DNA of 64,000 bases from Lujinxingia vulgaris (GTDB taxonomy: Bacteria > Myxococcota_A > Bradymonadia > Bradymonadales > Bradymonadaceae): assembly GCF_007997005.1 (NCBI RefSeq), contig NZ_VOSL01000059.1, positions 124,001 through 188,000 on the forward strand. Direction: 5' to 3'. The notes below the pieces were generated by a model that made no database searches, was not told the origin of the DNA, and saw nothing but the letters and a program-made list of their open reading frames with translations. Positions within the stretch are counted from its first letter, which is position 1. Each line of letters opens with the position of its first letter. A program made the position numbers and the translations under genes. Below are positions 16,457 to 24,901 of the stretch, one piece after another.

Positions 16457-17941
16457 ATGACTTTTGCAGAAGCCGCTATTGAGGTTCTTTTTCGCGCAGG
16501 CCGCCCACTTCATTTCAAAAAGATCACCGAAGCCGCCATCAGCGAGAACCTCCTCTCGCACGTCGGTCGCACCCCCGAAGTCACCATGGGCGAGCGACTC
16601 AACCAGGAGCTGAAAAAAGAAGACAGCTCGCCGGTGGTCAGCGTACGCCCGGGCGTCTTCGCCCTGCGCGACGAGTACATCAAAAAGCTTGAGAGCGAAG
16701 GCCACGAGCGCCTTCCCCTGGGCGCCAAACCGGCCGCCCCGGCCAAAGCCGAAAAGACCAACGGCAAAGCCGCCGAGCCCGCCGCCGAGGCCAAATCCGA
16801 AGACGACGAGGGCAAGAGCCGCCGTCGCTCCTCGAGCCGCCGTCGCCGCCGCCGTGGCAGCCGCAACCGCGCCAACGAAGGTCGCGAAGAGAGCCGCGGC
16901 GAGAGCCGCTCCTCCTCGGGCCGTCGTAAGTCCTCGTCGAGCCGTCGCAAGTCCTCGTCGAGCCGTCGCAAGTCCTCGTCGAGCCGCCGCAAATCCTCGT
17001 CGAGCCGTCGCAAGTCCTCGTCGAGCAAGCGCGGGAAGACCCGCAACGATCGCGGCGGACGCCGCGGCGAACGCAACGATGGCCGCCGCTCCGAGCGCCG
17101 CGACACCCGTCGCCCCGCCCGCACCGGCCGTCCCGCTAACCGCCACCTCAAAGAGGGGCCGGTGCGCATGGACACCATCGCCGAAGCCGCGCTGACCGTG
17201 CTCAACGACAACAACCGCCGCCCGATGAAGGTCAAAGACCTCGCTGACGCCATCTTTGAGCGCAAGCTGGTCCGCTTCCACACCCACGATCCGGCCGCCA
17301 CCGTGCAGGCCGCCATCGCCGGCGACAACCAGATCCGTGAGCAGAAGGGCAACCGCCCCCTCTTCATCCAGTACGACCGCGAGCGCTGGGGTCTCACCGA
17401 GTGGGGCCTCTCCTCAAGCTCCACCGAGCGCGAGCAGCAGATCCTCACCCTGGCCGAAGAGATCCGTCAGGACGCCGTCAGCCACCTCGGCCAGGCGCTG
17501 ACCGACATCAAAGCCGAGGCCGTCGAGCACCTCGCGCTCACGCTGATGGAGCGCCTGGGCTACCGCAACATCAAGGTCTCCAAGCGCTCCTCCGAGGGTG
17601 ATGTCTTCTTCACCTCCGACTGGCGTCAGGGCCTGGCCGACGTGCGCGTCTGCATCCAGGTCGTCGGCGACAGCGCGCTGGAGCTTCCGGCCAGCGCCGT
17701 CACCGAGCTTCGAGGCACCCTGCACCACTACTCCGCCTCCGAGGGCGTCATCATTCACCTGGGCAAGATCAGCGCCGACGCCGTCAAAGAGAGCCGCGAA
17801 GAGAAACTCGCCGCGATCACCCTCATTGACCGCGACACCTTCGTCGATCTGCTCATCAAGCACGGCATCGGCGTGCGCACCTACCAGACGCCGATCACCA
17901 TGGTCGACACCTCCTTCATCGAGGCCCTGGCCTCGGCATGA
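16457..17941 (+). CDS. HARE-HTH / Arg-Ser linker / HARE-HTH / Mrr-like protein
   Basis: A 494-residue protein with two HARE-HTH (HB1/RpoE-delta-like) winged-helix domains. The first (1-75) starts MTFAEAAIEVLFRAGRPLHF; the second (about 238-318) starts MDTIAEAALTVLNDNNRRPM and ends RERWGLTEWGL. Between them lies a long basic, Ser/Arg-rich linker (about 115-235) that includes five perfect RRKSSSS-type heptads. The C-terminal part (about 330-485) resembles the Mrr restriction-endonuclease fold (LMERLGYRNIKV, VRVCIQVVGD, LIDRDTFVDLLIKHGIGV). The expected Gln-x-Lys active-site strand reads IQVVG, so nuclease activity may be lost. AGGAG precedes ATG 16457. Its stop overlaps the lipB start. Probably a DNA-binding chromatin or modification-sensing factor; function unproven. 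Confidence 0.75.
   Translation: MTFAEAAIEVLFRAGRPLHFKKITEAAISENLLSHVGRTPEVTMGERLNQELKKEDSSPVVSVRPGVFALRDEYIKKLESEGHERLPLGAKPAAPAKAEKTNGKAAEPAAEAKSEDDEGKSRRRSSSRRRRRRGSRNRANEGREESRGESRSSSGRRKSSSSRRKSSSSRRKSSSSRRKSSSSRRKSSSSKRGKTRNDRGGRRGERNDGRRSERRDTRRPARTGRPANRHLKEGPVRMDTIAEAALTVLNDNNRRPMKVKDLADAIFERKLVRFHTHDPAATVQAAIAGDNQIREQKGNRPLFIQYDRERWGLTEWGLSSSSTEREQQILTLAEEIRQDAVSHLGQALTDIKAEAVEHLALTLMERLGYRNIKVSKRSSEGDVFFTSDWRQGLADVRVCIQVVGDSALELPASAVTELRGTLHHYSASEGVIIHLGKISADAVKESREEKLAAITLIDRDTFVDLLIKHGIGVRTYQTPITMVDTSFIEALASA
16922..17026 (+). repeat. Five in-frame 21-bp tandem repeats
   Basis: The unit CGTCGCAAGTCCTCGTCGAG plus C repeats five times with only three base changes, encoding seven-residue Arg/Lys/Ser blocks in the linker of the HARE-HTH protein. 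Because 21 is divisible by three, gain or loss of units would change linker length without breaking the frame. Confidence 0.95.
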
Positions 17942-18648
17942 AGCTCATTCGCCCCGGTCTCGTCCCCTACGGTCAGGCGCTGAGCTGGCAGCTTGAGCTG
18001 CGCCAGCGCCTGCAGGAGGGGCGAGCCCACGACCCTACCGGTTATCTGCTCTGCCTGGAGCATCCGCCGGTGGTCACGCTCGGCAAGCGTGGCCGGGCCG
18101 AAGACCTCTTCGGCCTGGACCAACTCCGAGACCGGGGCACCCAATTCTTCAAAATCGATCGCGGCGGGGAAGCCACCTACCACGGCCCCGGCCAGCTGGT
18201 GATCTACCCCATCGTGCGCCTCGACGAGCTGGGCATCGGCGTCGTCGATCTCATCCGCGGAATGGCCGCCTCGCTCTCCAGCGCTCTGGCCGAGTACGAC
18301 GTCGGCGCCGACTACGACGCCGACCACCCCGGGCTGTGGACCCACACCACCCCGCCCCGCAAGATCGCCAGCGTGGGCATGCGCGTCTCCGGCGGCGTCA
18401 CCACCCACGGCGCCGCCATCAACCTCATCAACGACCTCATCCCCTTCTCGCTCTTTGTGCCCTGCGGCATGCCCAACGCCCCGGTCACTCGCCTCCTCGA
18501 TCACCTCGACACCCCCGTGGGCTGCACCGTCGACGACTTCACCGAGCGTTTTCTCACCCACTTCGCGGCCTTTCTCGACCGCGCGTTCGAGCCCCTCGAT
18601 CTGGCCCCCCCGCCCCCCGAACAAGCCGCGCCCCCGATGCCTCTATAA
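17938..18648 (+). CDS. lipB: Octanoyltransferase LipB
   Basis: Moves octanoate from acyl carrier protein to the lipoyl domains of 2-oxoacid dehydrogenases and the glycine cleavage system. The 236-residue protein carries all family motifs: LEHPPVVTLGKRG, RGGEATYHGPGQLVIYP, KIASVGMRVSGGVTTHGAAIN with the active-site Lys, and the acyl-acceptor Cys in VPCGM. The Pro-rich C-terminal tail (about 222-236) looks disordered. Its ATG overlaps the preceding stop by four bases, so it is translationally coupled to the HARE-HTH protein, an unexpected partner. lipA is not adjacent. Confidence 0.95.
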   Translation: MKLIRPGLVPYGQALSWQLELRQRLQEGRAHDPTGYLLCLEHPPVVTLGKRGRAEDLFGLDQLRDRGTQFFKIDRGGEATYHGPGQLVIYPIVRLDELGIGVVDLIRGMAASLSSALAEYDVGADYDADHPGLWTHTTPPRKIASVGMRVSGGVTTHGAAINLINDLIPFSLFVPCGMPNAPVTRLLDHLDTPVGCTVDDFTERFLTHFAAFLDRAFEPLDLAPPPPEQAAPPMPL

Positions 18649-18673
18649 CCCGCTTTTTACTCCCAACCTTCGA

Positions 18674-18775
18674 GCAGCTCGTCAGGGCGAAGTCCAGCAA
18701 GGAGGCAGGGATGAAGCTGTAGCAACGCTACCGCGAATCCCTGACGACGATGCTGGCTTCGTTCTGACGAGCTGC
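18674..18775. repeat. 102-bp hairpin element, copy 1
   Basis: The ends GCAGCTCGTCAG and CTGACGAGCTGC are inverted. Inside them CGAAGTCCAGC pairs with GCTGGCTTCG with one bulge, then AGGGAT with ATCCCT, then GTAGC with GCTAC around a 3-base loop. The whole element can fold into one long imperfect hairpin. A second copy lies at 18853-18953 and partial copies at 15121 and 15258. Confidence 0.8.
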
Positions 18776-18785
18776 GCAGAGCAAC

Positions 18786-18821
18786 AAAAAAACGCCGCCC
18801 CACACAAGGGCGGCGTTTTTT
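18786..18821. terminator. Bidirectional terminator between lipB and murA
   Basis: Seven A, stem CGCCGCCC / GGGCGGCG with a seven-base loop, then six T. It sits between two copies of the hairpin element and between convergent genes, so it can serve both. Confidence 0.9.
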
Positions 18822-18852
18822 CGTTTTCTGCTGTGTTACACCCAATCCTCAA

Positions 18853-18953
18853 GCAGCTCGTCAGGGCGAAGTCCAGCAAGGAGCCAGGAGGAAGCTGTAG
18901 CAGCGCTACCGCGACGACGCAGCGACACCGCTGGCTTCGTCCTGACGAGCTGC
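18853..18953. repeat. 101-bp hairpin element, copy 2
   Basis: Same orientation and same ends (GCAGCTCGTCAG ... CTGACGAGCTGC) as copy 1. The core GAAGCTGTAGCAGCGCTACC is kept, while the adjoining AGGGAT/ATCCCT arms have diverged. It ends two bases from the murA stop codon. Confidence 0.8.
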
Positions 18954-18954
18954 C

Positions 18955-20241
18955 TCACTCCACGGGGAGGCGTTTAATATTCGCTCCCAGAGCATTGAGC
19001 TTCTCATCGATGCGCTCATAGCCCCGGTCGATCTGGCGCACGTTGTAGATGGTGCTCGTCCCCCGGGCGCACATCGCCGCGATCAGCAGCGCCATGCCCG
19101 CGCGCACGTCTGGCGACTCGAGCGTCGAGCCGATCAGCTCGCTGCCGCCCACCACCACCACGCGATGCGGGTCACAGAAGACGATCTTGGCGCCCATCGC
19201 AATCAGCGAGTCCACAAAGAACATCCGCCCTTCAAACATCTTTTCAAAGAAGAGCACGGTGCCCTTGCTCTGGGTGGCCACCGTGATCGCGATCGACATC
19301 AGGTCGGTCGGGAACGCCGGCCAGGGCGCGTCGTCCACCTTGGCCATCGCGTTGTTCATATCGTCGCGAATCACCAGGTCCTGGTCGCCCGGCACAAAGA
19401 GGTCTTCGCCGCGCAGCTCGGTCTTCACGCCGAGTTTTTCGAACACCAGGCGAATCATCCGCAGATCGTCGGGCACCACGCCCTCAATCGTCAGCTCACT
19501 GCCGGTCACCGCGGCCAGACCCGCCAGCGAACCCACCTCCAGGTAATCCGGACCGATGGTGTGCTCACAGCCCCACATCCCCTTGGTGCCCTTGATGGTG
19601 AGGATATTGGTGCCGATGCCTTCAATACGCGCGCCCATCGCCGCGAGCATGCGGCACAGGCCCTGCACGTGAGGCTCGCAGGCGGCGTTGCGGATCACCG
19701 TGGTGCCCTGCGCCAGCGCCGCAGCCATGACCGCGTTCTCGGTCGCCGTCACCGAGGCCTCGTCCATAAAGATCTCGGCCCCGCGCAGCTTGTCGGCCTC
19801 AAAGGTAAAGCGCCCCTCATTGAAGTCGATCGTCGCCCCCAGCGCGCGCAGCGCCAGAAAGTGCGTGTCCAGTCGACGGCGCCCGATGACGTCACCGCCG
19901 GGAGGCGGCAGCTCACAGCGCTGGCTGCGCCCGAGCATGCTGCCCGCAAAGAGAATCGAGGCGCGCACCTTGCGGCACAGCTCCTGATTGAGGTCGGTGC
20001 GGTCCACATTCTTATTGACCACCCGGACCACGTTCTCCTCGATCCACTCGTGCTCGCCACCCAGGTCGGCCATCACCTCCAGCATCACCTCCACGTCGCG
20101 AATACGCGGGACATTGCGCAGCGTGATCGGCTCGTCGCTCAGCAGCGTCGCCGCCAGACAGGGCAACGCTTCATTTTTGCTGCCTCCCGGGCGAACCTTC
20201 CCCGAGAGCTTACGACCACCTTCGATGACGAACTTTTCCAT
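18955..20241 (-). CDS. murA: UDP-N-acetylglucosamine 1-carboxyvinyltransferase MurA, Asp variant
   Basis: First committed step of peptidoglycan synthesis: transfers enolpyruvate from PEP to UDP-GlcNAc. The N-terminus MEKFVIEGGRKLSGKVRPGGSKNEAL-like segment and the following EPSP-synthase-fold motifs are typical, and 428 residues is normal. In most bacteria the active-site loop reads PGGCxIGxRP; here it is PPGGDVIGRR, with Asp117 in the Cys115 position. That change is known in M. tuberculosis and chlamydiae and removes the target of fosfomycin. The frame is open 40 codons upstream, but family alignment sets the start at 20241. Confidence 0.95.
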   Translation of the reverse strand: MEKFVIEGGRKLSGKVRPGGSKNEALPCLAATLLSDEPITLRNVPRIRDVEVMLEVMADLGGEHEWIEENVVRVVNKNVDRTDLNQELCRKVRASILFAGSMLGRSQRCELPPPGGDVIGRRRLDTHFLALRALGATIDFNEGRFTFEADKLRGAEIFMDEASVTATENAVMAAALAQGTTVIRNAACEPHVQGLCRMLAAMGARIEGIGTNILTIKGTKGMWGCEHTIGPDYLEVGSLAGLAAVTGSELTIEGVVPDDLRMIRLVFEKLGVKTELRGEDLFVPGDQDLVIRDDMNNAMAKVDDAPWPAFPTDLMSIAITVATQSKGTVLFFEKMFEGRMFFVDSLIAMGAKIVFCDPHRVVVVGGSELIGSTLESPDVRAGMALLIAAMCARGTSTIYNVRQIDRGYERIDEKLNALGANIKRLPVE

Positions 20242-20440
20242 GGATATCTCGACCTTTACAAAACGTCTGCGTGACCTGTGGTGCCTCTCTAAAAGGCGCG
20301 CGCAGGTGTACCACGTCGCTCGCCAGGGCCACAACCACCCCGGCGAGGATGCGGGGAGCATCGCTCAACACCGCCAGCCCCGGGAGCTCCTGGCGCTTGT
20401 CTTATGAAAGCGTCACACCGAGCGACCTGAACAAACGCTC

Positions 20441-21778
20441 TCACTCGACCTCGTCGACCAGCCGCCTCGCCCCCACCTCCCGCTCCAGCAACACGCGCCG
20501 CACCGACCCCGGCACGCACAGGCGCACCGTGTTGTAGGTGTCCCGGCCCAGCAGGTGCACAAAGTCGCTGCCCTGCTCAATCGGCACCACCCGCCCGTCG
20601 CGCTCCACCACCGGGATATGCGCGCTCAGCCGCGGGTGACTCGGATCGTAGGGGCGATAGGGCGTGTCGCGGGCGCGGTCCACAAGCACGGCATAGTCCA
20701 CCTCCAGCCCCTGCTCGCGGGCCACCTCGGCGGCGCGGTCCAGAATGCGCGCCACCAGCACCGGGTCGCCCGGCGGCAAATCCACCGTCTTATAGAGCTC
20801 CCGATTCAAGAGCCCCTCGCTCAGCCGGGCCAGCACCTCATCATCGCCACGCTGCCACACCTTGAGCATCATCCACACATCGGTGTCATCGACCTGCAGG
20901 TACTCGCGGGTGCTCAGCGACTCGCCACCGAGCAACCTCAAGAGCGGATGCCGGTCATCGAGCCCTCCCCACCGCTCCCCGGCCGCGTAACGCTCGCCAG
21001 CGCGGCGCAGCACCGCCTCCAGCATCTTCTCGGCCGCGCGCACCGTTTTATGCAGATACACCTGCTTGAACATATGAAAACGCGCGATCAAATAGTCCTC
21101 GACCGCCTCGCGCGCCCGGTAGCTCACCGCCAGCCTGCGCACCGTCTTCGCGCCGGCCCCCTTGCTCTCGTAGACCTTCAGCGTCGCCAGAATCCGCTCA
21201 AAATCATACACGCCAATCTTCACCCCGGTGGCGTGCCCGTCGCGCAGAATGTAGTCCTGCCGGTCCGCGTCGAGCTGGGAGCTCACGATGTCGCGAAACA
21301 CCTGCCGCCCCGGATCAAACCCCTCCCGCGGCCCGAAATAACGCGCCACATCGCCCGGGAGCGCAGGGTCGACCGCTGCCAGTATCCGAAACACCTCGCC
21401 ATCCTCATCAAGGATCGCCTCGCGCGTAAACTGCTCGTGGTTTACGCCGGTAACCTTCTCAATCGCGTGGCTAAAAGGCCCATGCCCCACATCGTGCAGA
21501 AGCGCCGCCGCAAAGACCTCCTGACGGGTGCGCGTGTCCACCTCCATGGGCAGCGACGCCACCATCCGCCGCGCGATATGCGCCACCCCCATCGAGTGCG
21601 CAAAGCGGCTATGCTCCGCCCCCTGATACACCAGCGAGGCCAGCCCCAGCTGGCGCACGCGCCGCAACCTCTGCACCGTGGAGGTGCGCATCAGATCGAA
21701 GAGCAGGCTCTCGGCCTCGTCGCTCAAATCCAGGCTGATGATGTCGTGAATCGGGTCGCGAAAGAGCTTCGGTCGCAT
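20441..21778 (-). CDS. HD-domain phosphohydrolase (dGTPase/SAMHD1-like)
   Basis: A 445-residue cytoplasmic protein starting MRPKLFRDPIHDII, a typical opening of the SAMHD1-like HD family. Metal-binding residues are present: His in EHSRFAHSMGVAH, the HD pair in ALLHDVGHGPFSHAIE, and a later Asp in SSQLDADRQDYILRD. Known relatives hydrolyse dNTPs or act in phage defence, but no specific substrate can be inferred. GGAG lies six bases before ATG 21778, so eight upstream codons were dropped. An extended -10-like element (TGCTATGAC, minus strand, around 21833) lies upstream. The 199-bp gap to murA holds no gene. Confidence 0.85.
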   Translation of the reverse strand: MRPKLFRDPIHDIISLDLSDEAESLLFDLMRTSTVQRLRRVRQLGLASLVYQGAEHSRFAHSMGVAHIARRMVASLPMEVDTRTRQEVFAAALLHDVGHGPFSHAIEKVTGVNHEQFTREAILDEDGEVFRILAAVDPALPGDVARYFGPREGFDPGRQVFRDIVSSQLDADRQDYILRDGHATGVKIGVYDFERILATLKVYESKGAGAKTVRRLAVSYRAREAVEDYLIARFHMFKQVYLHKTVRAAEKMLEAVLRRAGERYAAGERWGGLDDRHPLLRLLGGESLSTREYLQVDDTDVWMMLKVWQRGDDEVLARLSEGLLNRELYKTVDLPPGDPVLVARILDRAAEVAREQGLEVDYAVLVDRARDTPYRPYDPSHPRLSAHIPVVERDGRVVPIEQGSDFVHLLGRDTYNTVRLCVPGSVRRVLLEREVGARRLVDEVE

Positions 21779-21891
21779 AGGGGCTCCGCATCGGGCCAAC
21801 ATCCCCGGCGTCTACTGCGCCGGGCCTCTCGGGTCATAGCACCAACAGCGCCTGTTCCACCAACATTCAGCCCGCCCTTCTTCGGGCCCCC

Positions 21892-22575
21892 TCATCGCGC
21901 CCCGGCCCATTCTTTGGTGCGCTCCCGACTCGTCTTATCCACGTCGAGCACAAACTTGATGAGCTCCAGCGCGTACTCGCCAGCGGCCACCGTCACCTCC
22001 AGCCCCGCCATCCACCCCGGCGCGTGCCCCTCCCAGCGCTCCACCCCACCAATGCGCCGCACATCCTCGTTATAAGGCGCCATCACATAATCGCCGTGCA
22101 CCCGAATCGCCACCGATCCAAAACGGTAAAACACAAGCCCCAGCCCCACCGTCCGCGTCGGAATCGGCGAAATCCCCACGCTCCCCGTCGCCCACAACTC
22201 CAGGCTCTCTCGCCGCGGCATCAACCCCGGATACCCCATCGACTTCGTCTTAAAGTTGCGAAAACTCCACAGCGGCACATCCAGCCGCAGCGCCCGCAGC
22301 TCCACCACCTCCTCGACCGAGACCTGATTCTCCCCATCGCTGACCACAAACTCCCGCTGCTGCCCCTCAAAGGGCATCCCCACCCGTGCGTAACGAAAAT
22401 CCGCCACCACCCCCAGCTCAACGGCGTTGATGCTTCCCTCGGCCTGCCTGGGCTGCCCCGCCTCCTCAAAACTGCTGCTGATCCGCTGGTGGTACCCACC
22501 CACCATGCACCCACTCAACCCCAGGCTCAGCCCCAGAATCAGGGCCATCCTCACCACCTTCGCGCTCGTCTTCAT
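21892..22575 (-). CDS. Outer-membrane lipoprotein of unknown function
   Basis: A 227-residue protein with a clear lipoprotein signal: MKTSAKVVRMALILG, then the lipobox LGLSGC. The mature part is rich in alternating hydrophobic/polar beta-like stretches (VGISPIPTRTVGLGLVFYRFGSVAIRVHGDYV), suggesting a small barrel or beta-sandwich in the envelope. No family recognised. Nineteen upstream codons were dropped because GAGG precedes ATG 22575. The gene is divergent from the RCC1-like lipoprotein gene that opens the accessory segment. Confidence 0.7.
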   Translation of the reverse strand: MKTSAKVVRMALILGLSLGLSGCMVGGYHQRISSSFEEAGQPRQAEGSINAVELGVVADFRYARVGMPFEGQQREFVVSDGENQVSVEEVVELRALRLDVPLWSFRNFKTKSMGYPGLMPRRESLELWATGSVGISPIPTRTVGLGLVFYRFGSVAIRVHGDYVMAPYNEDVRRIGGVERWEGHAPGWMAGLEVTVAAGEYALELIKFVLDVDKTSRERTKEWAGAR

Positions 22576-22698
22576 CCTGCCTCGGCCTGCCCTGGGATTT
22601 TTCGATGTTTTGCTTAGAGAACCGGTGACCATGGTCGGGGATCTGGAGAAGAGCGCAAGAAAATGCCCCTCTCACCTGACGCTCATGTGCCGCCCACC

Positions 22699-22727
22699 TT
22701 GACACCTCCCGTCACACTCGCTCGAAT
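22699..22727 (+). promoter_or_regulatory. Promoter of shared type TTGACA-N17-TCGAAT
   Basis: TTGACA at 22699-22704, a 17-bp spacer, TCGAAT at 22722-22727, about 70 bp before the ATG at 22799. The same pair, including CC after TTGACA and G after TCGAAT, occurs at 28361 and 29399. Confidence 0.6.
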
Positions 22728-22798
22728 GATGCAGCAACGATAGCACCCCCGCACCTCCTATGTTTCAGCACATAAAAAATAATAAATGAGCAAAACCG

Positions 22799-23971
22799 AT
22801 GAGACATTGCACCATAATCGCCTTTCTGGCGTTAACCATCATCTCCACATCATGCAAACACGAAGCTGCGCTCCCTGAAGAATCTATAAATACACGGTCA
22901 TCGCAGCCAAACGACGAAGAAAATGAAACCGCCAACTCGAATCACGACGCAATTTATCCAGATGATCCGGGATGCTGCTTCAGCGTCTATTACCTTCGCG
23001 CGCTAAGAGAGCACCGCAATCGAATCAACGCGAACAGACCGAGAACCACCTCATGTTCGATGTTCGACGACCAATTAACCTTTCGAAAAATTTACACATC
23101 CGGCGGTCAAAACGTTTGTGGCCTGGATGGGGAGGGAAATGCCAAATGTTTTGGCTTTTCAGCCGATGTATTTAACGAATTTGCGTCTAAGACCTATACG
23201 AATCTGAGGGTAGGCTACGACTCCATCTGCACTATCGACCCGGAGGGCAAACTTAGCTGTACCGGCGATACAGACAGCTTCGTTTACCGATGGCTTGCGG
23301 ATGATGGCTATGATCCATTAACTCCGCCCAATGGCCATTATCAAGCGATTGGAACAGGCATTTCAACGATTCGTTGCGCGATCAACTTTGATGGAGCGGT
23401 GGACTGTTGGGGAAAATCTCCTGATCTCGTTTCTGGAGATGAACCGGAAGTTCTATTTCAACACATAAGCGTTAGCAGCGATCAGGCCTGCGGCATATCC
23501 ATCGATAACGAATTGCATTGCTGGGGATCAGAAATCACTGACGAACCTCTGCCGGAAGGATCGTTCAATACCGTAGATTGTTCGGGGCGTTCATGTTGCG
23601 CAATTCGTGACGACAGATCACTTATATGCTGGTCAGGAAGTCAACGTGACCATGACCCGGTTAACTTTGAGCCTGTTTACGATGTACCGACAGGTGGATT
23701 TTCTCAGGTCTGCACAGGAGTTTATTTTGCCTGCGGACTCGACAACAACGGTGAGGTGACATGCTGGGGCGATGAATTGTACCACCACGGCCAATCAGCC
23801 CTTGTCGTTCCACGACCCGCCACGGGCTTCTCAGACATTGCCTGCGGTCTTACCCATGTCTGTGGCTTGGATGGGGATGGCAGAATTATTTGCTGGGGAG
23901 AAGACTTTGAGGATGGTCAGGAGTGTCCGGAGAGCATGAAACTTGAGGATCTTGGCGTGAGGCAAGAATAA
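22799..23971 (+). CDS. RCC1-like repeat lipoprotein, lower-GC
   Basis: A 390-residue protein with a short lipoprotein signal (lipobox ISTSC near residue 19), a polar acidic linker and a Cys-rich body of divergent RCC1-type blades: CWGKSPD, HCWGSEI, TCWGDEL, ICWGEDF. Many extra Cys pairs suggest disulphides, consistent with export. GC content is visibly lower than in neighbouring genes (A/T-rich third positions), unlike the two high-GC paralogues at the left edge, so it may have arrived by transfer. A promoter of the shared TTGACA-N17-TCGAAT type lies upstream. Confidence 0.8.
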   Translation: MRHCTIIAFLALTIISTSCKHEAALPEESINTRSSQPNDEENETANSNHDAIYPDDPGCCFSVYYLRALREHRNRINANRPRTTSCSMFDDQLTFRKIYTSGGQNVCGLDGEGNAKCFGFSADVFNEFASKTYTNLRVGYDSICTIDPEGKLSCTGDTDSFVYRWLADDGYDPLTPPNGHYQAIGTGISTIRCAINFDGAVDCWGKSPDLVSGDEPEVLFQHISVSSDQACGISIDNELHCWGSEITDEPLPEGSFNTVDCSGRSCCAIRDDRSLICWSGSQRDHDPVNFEPVYDVPTGGFSQVCTGVYFACGLDNNGEVTCWGDELYHHGQSALVVPRPATGFSDIACGLTHVCGLDGDGRIICWGEDFEDGQECPESMKLEDLGVRQE

Positions 23972-24130
23972 TCGGTTGGCGCGAGGACCTTGAAACTACT
24001 GGCACAGTCACCCAAGCGGCGATGACGACCGGGGCCTCCTCCCAGTTTTCGAAACTTCAAATAGCCCACCGATAAACATCGTCAAACCTGCGATACCGAG
24101 CCGATTCGCCACACATCACAACGAGCGCAA

Positions 24131-24901
24131 CTAATCCTCATAAATCATTTTCCGCGTCATCCCCCCGTCGATCACAAAATCTTGACCGGTGATGAACTCC
24201 GCGCGCGGTCCCGTCAAAAACACCACCAGCTCCGCCACATCTTCAGGCTTACCCACTCGCCCCACCGGGTGCTGGGCATGGTCTTCGGGCCGCAGCTGCG
24301 GCCTTTCGCGCTCCGACCGCTTCTTCCACTCAGAAACCTCGGTCCACCCCGGGCTAACGCTGTTCACGCGAATCTCCGGCCCGAGACTCATCGCCATCGC
24401 GTGCGTCAGCGCAACAAGACCACCCTTGGAAGCCGCATAAGCCTCCGAATTGGCCTCGGACTGATACGCCCGGGTCGACGCCATATTGACGATTGAACCC
24501 GACGTGCGACGCAGGTGAGGCACGGCATGCTTCGCACAGAGGAAAGCGCCTGTGAGGTTTGTATCCAACCAGCGATTCCAATCCTCCAGGCTCAACGACT
24601 CGATGGGACCGCTGTGGGGCTGTGCGACACCGGCGTTATTCACCAAAACATCCAGGCGCCCGAAACGCTCGATGGTCTCGGCCATCGCCCCCGCGACGCT
24701 CGTCTCATCAGAGACGTCGACCTCCCAGAACGCTATCGTCTTGGGGGAGCCCTGCTCATCAAGCAGCTCCTCGCCAGCTTCCCGGTCACGGTCCACCACA
24801 CAGACCGTGACGCCCTCTCTGGCCAGCGCTTCACTGATGGCGCGGCCAATCCCCTGAGCGCCGCCCGTGACCCAGGCGACACGCGGATGTCTTTCGTTCA
24901 T
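24131..24901 (-). CDS. SDR-family oxidoreductase, copy A
   Basis: A 256-residue NAD(P)-dependent dehydrogenase. The Rossmann motif TGGAQGIG lies near residue 12, NNAG near 90, the catalytic Ser in NMAST and the Tyr-x3-Lys in YAASK near 155; GGMTRK ends the protein. An acidic residue after the second strand (VVDRD) suggests NAD preference. Copy B at 27122-27892 differs at only about 21 of 256 positions. The start overlaps the end of the upstream gene by four bases, so the pair looks co-translated. The RBS (GAGGAAGG) is weaker than that of copy B. Substrate unknown. Confidence 0.9.
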   Translation of the reverse strand: MNERHPRVAWVTGGAQGIGRAISEALAREGVTVCVVDRDREAGEELLDEQGSPKTIAFWEVDVSDETSVAGAMAETIERFGRLDVLVNNAGVAQPHSGPIESLSLEDWNRWLDTNLTGAFLCAKHAVPHLRRTSGSIVNMASTRAYQSEANSEAYAASKGGLVALTHAMAMSLGPEIRVNSVSPGWTEVSEWKKRSERERPQLRPEDHAQHPVGRVGKPEDVAELVVFLTGPRAEFITGQDFVIDGGMTRKMIYED

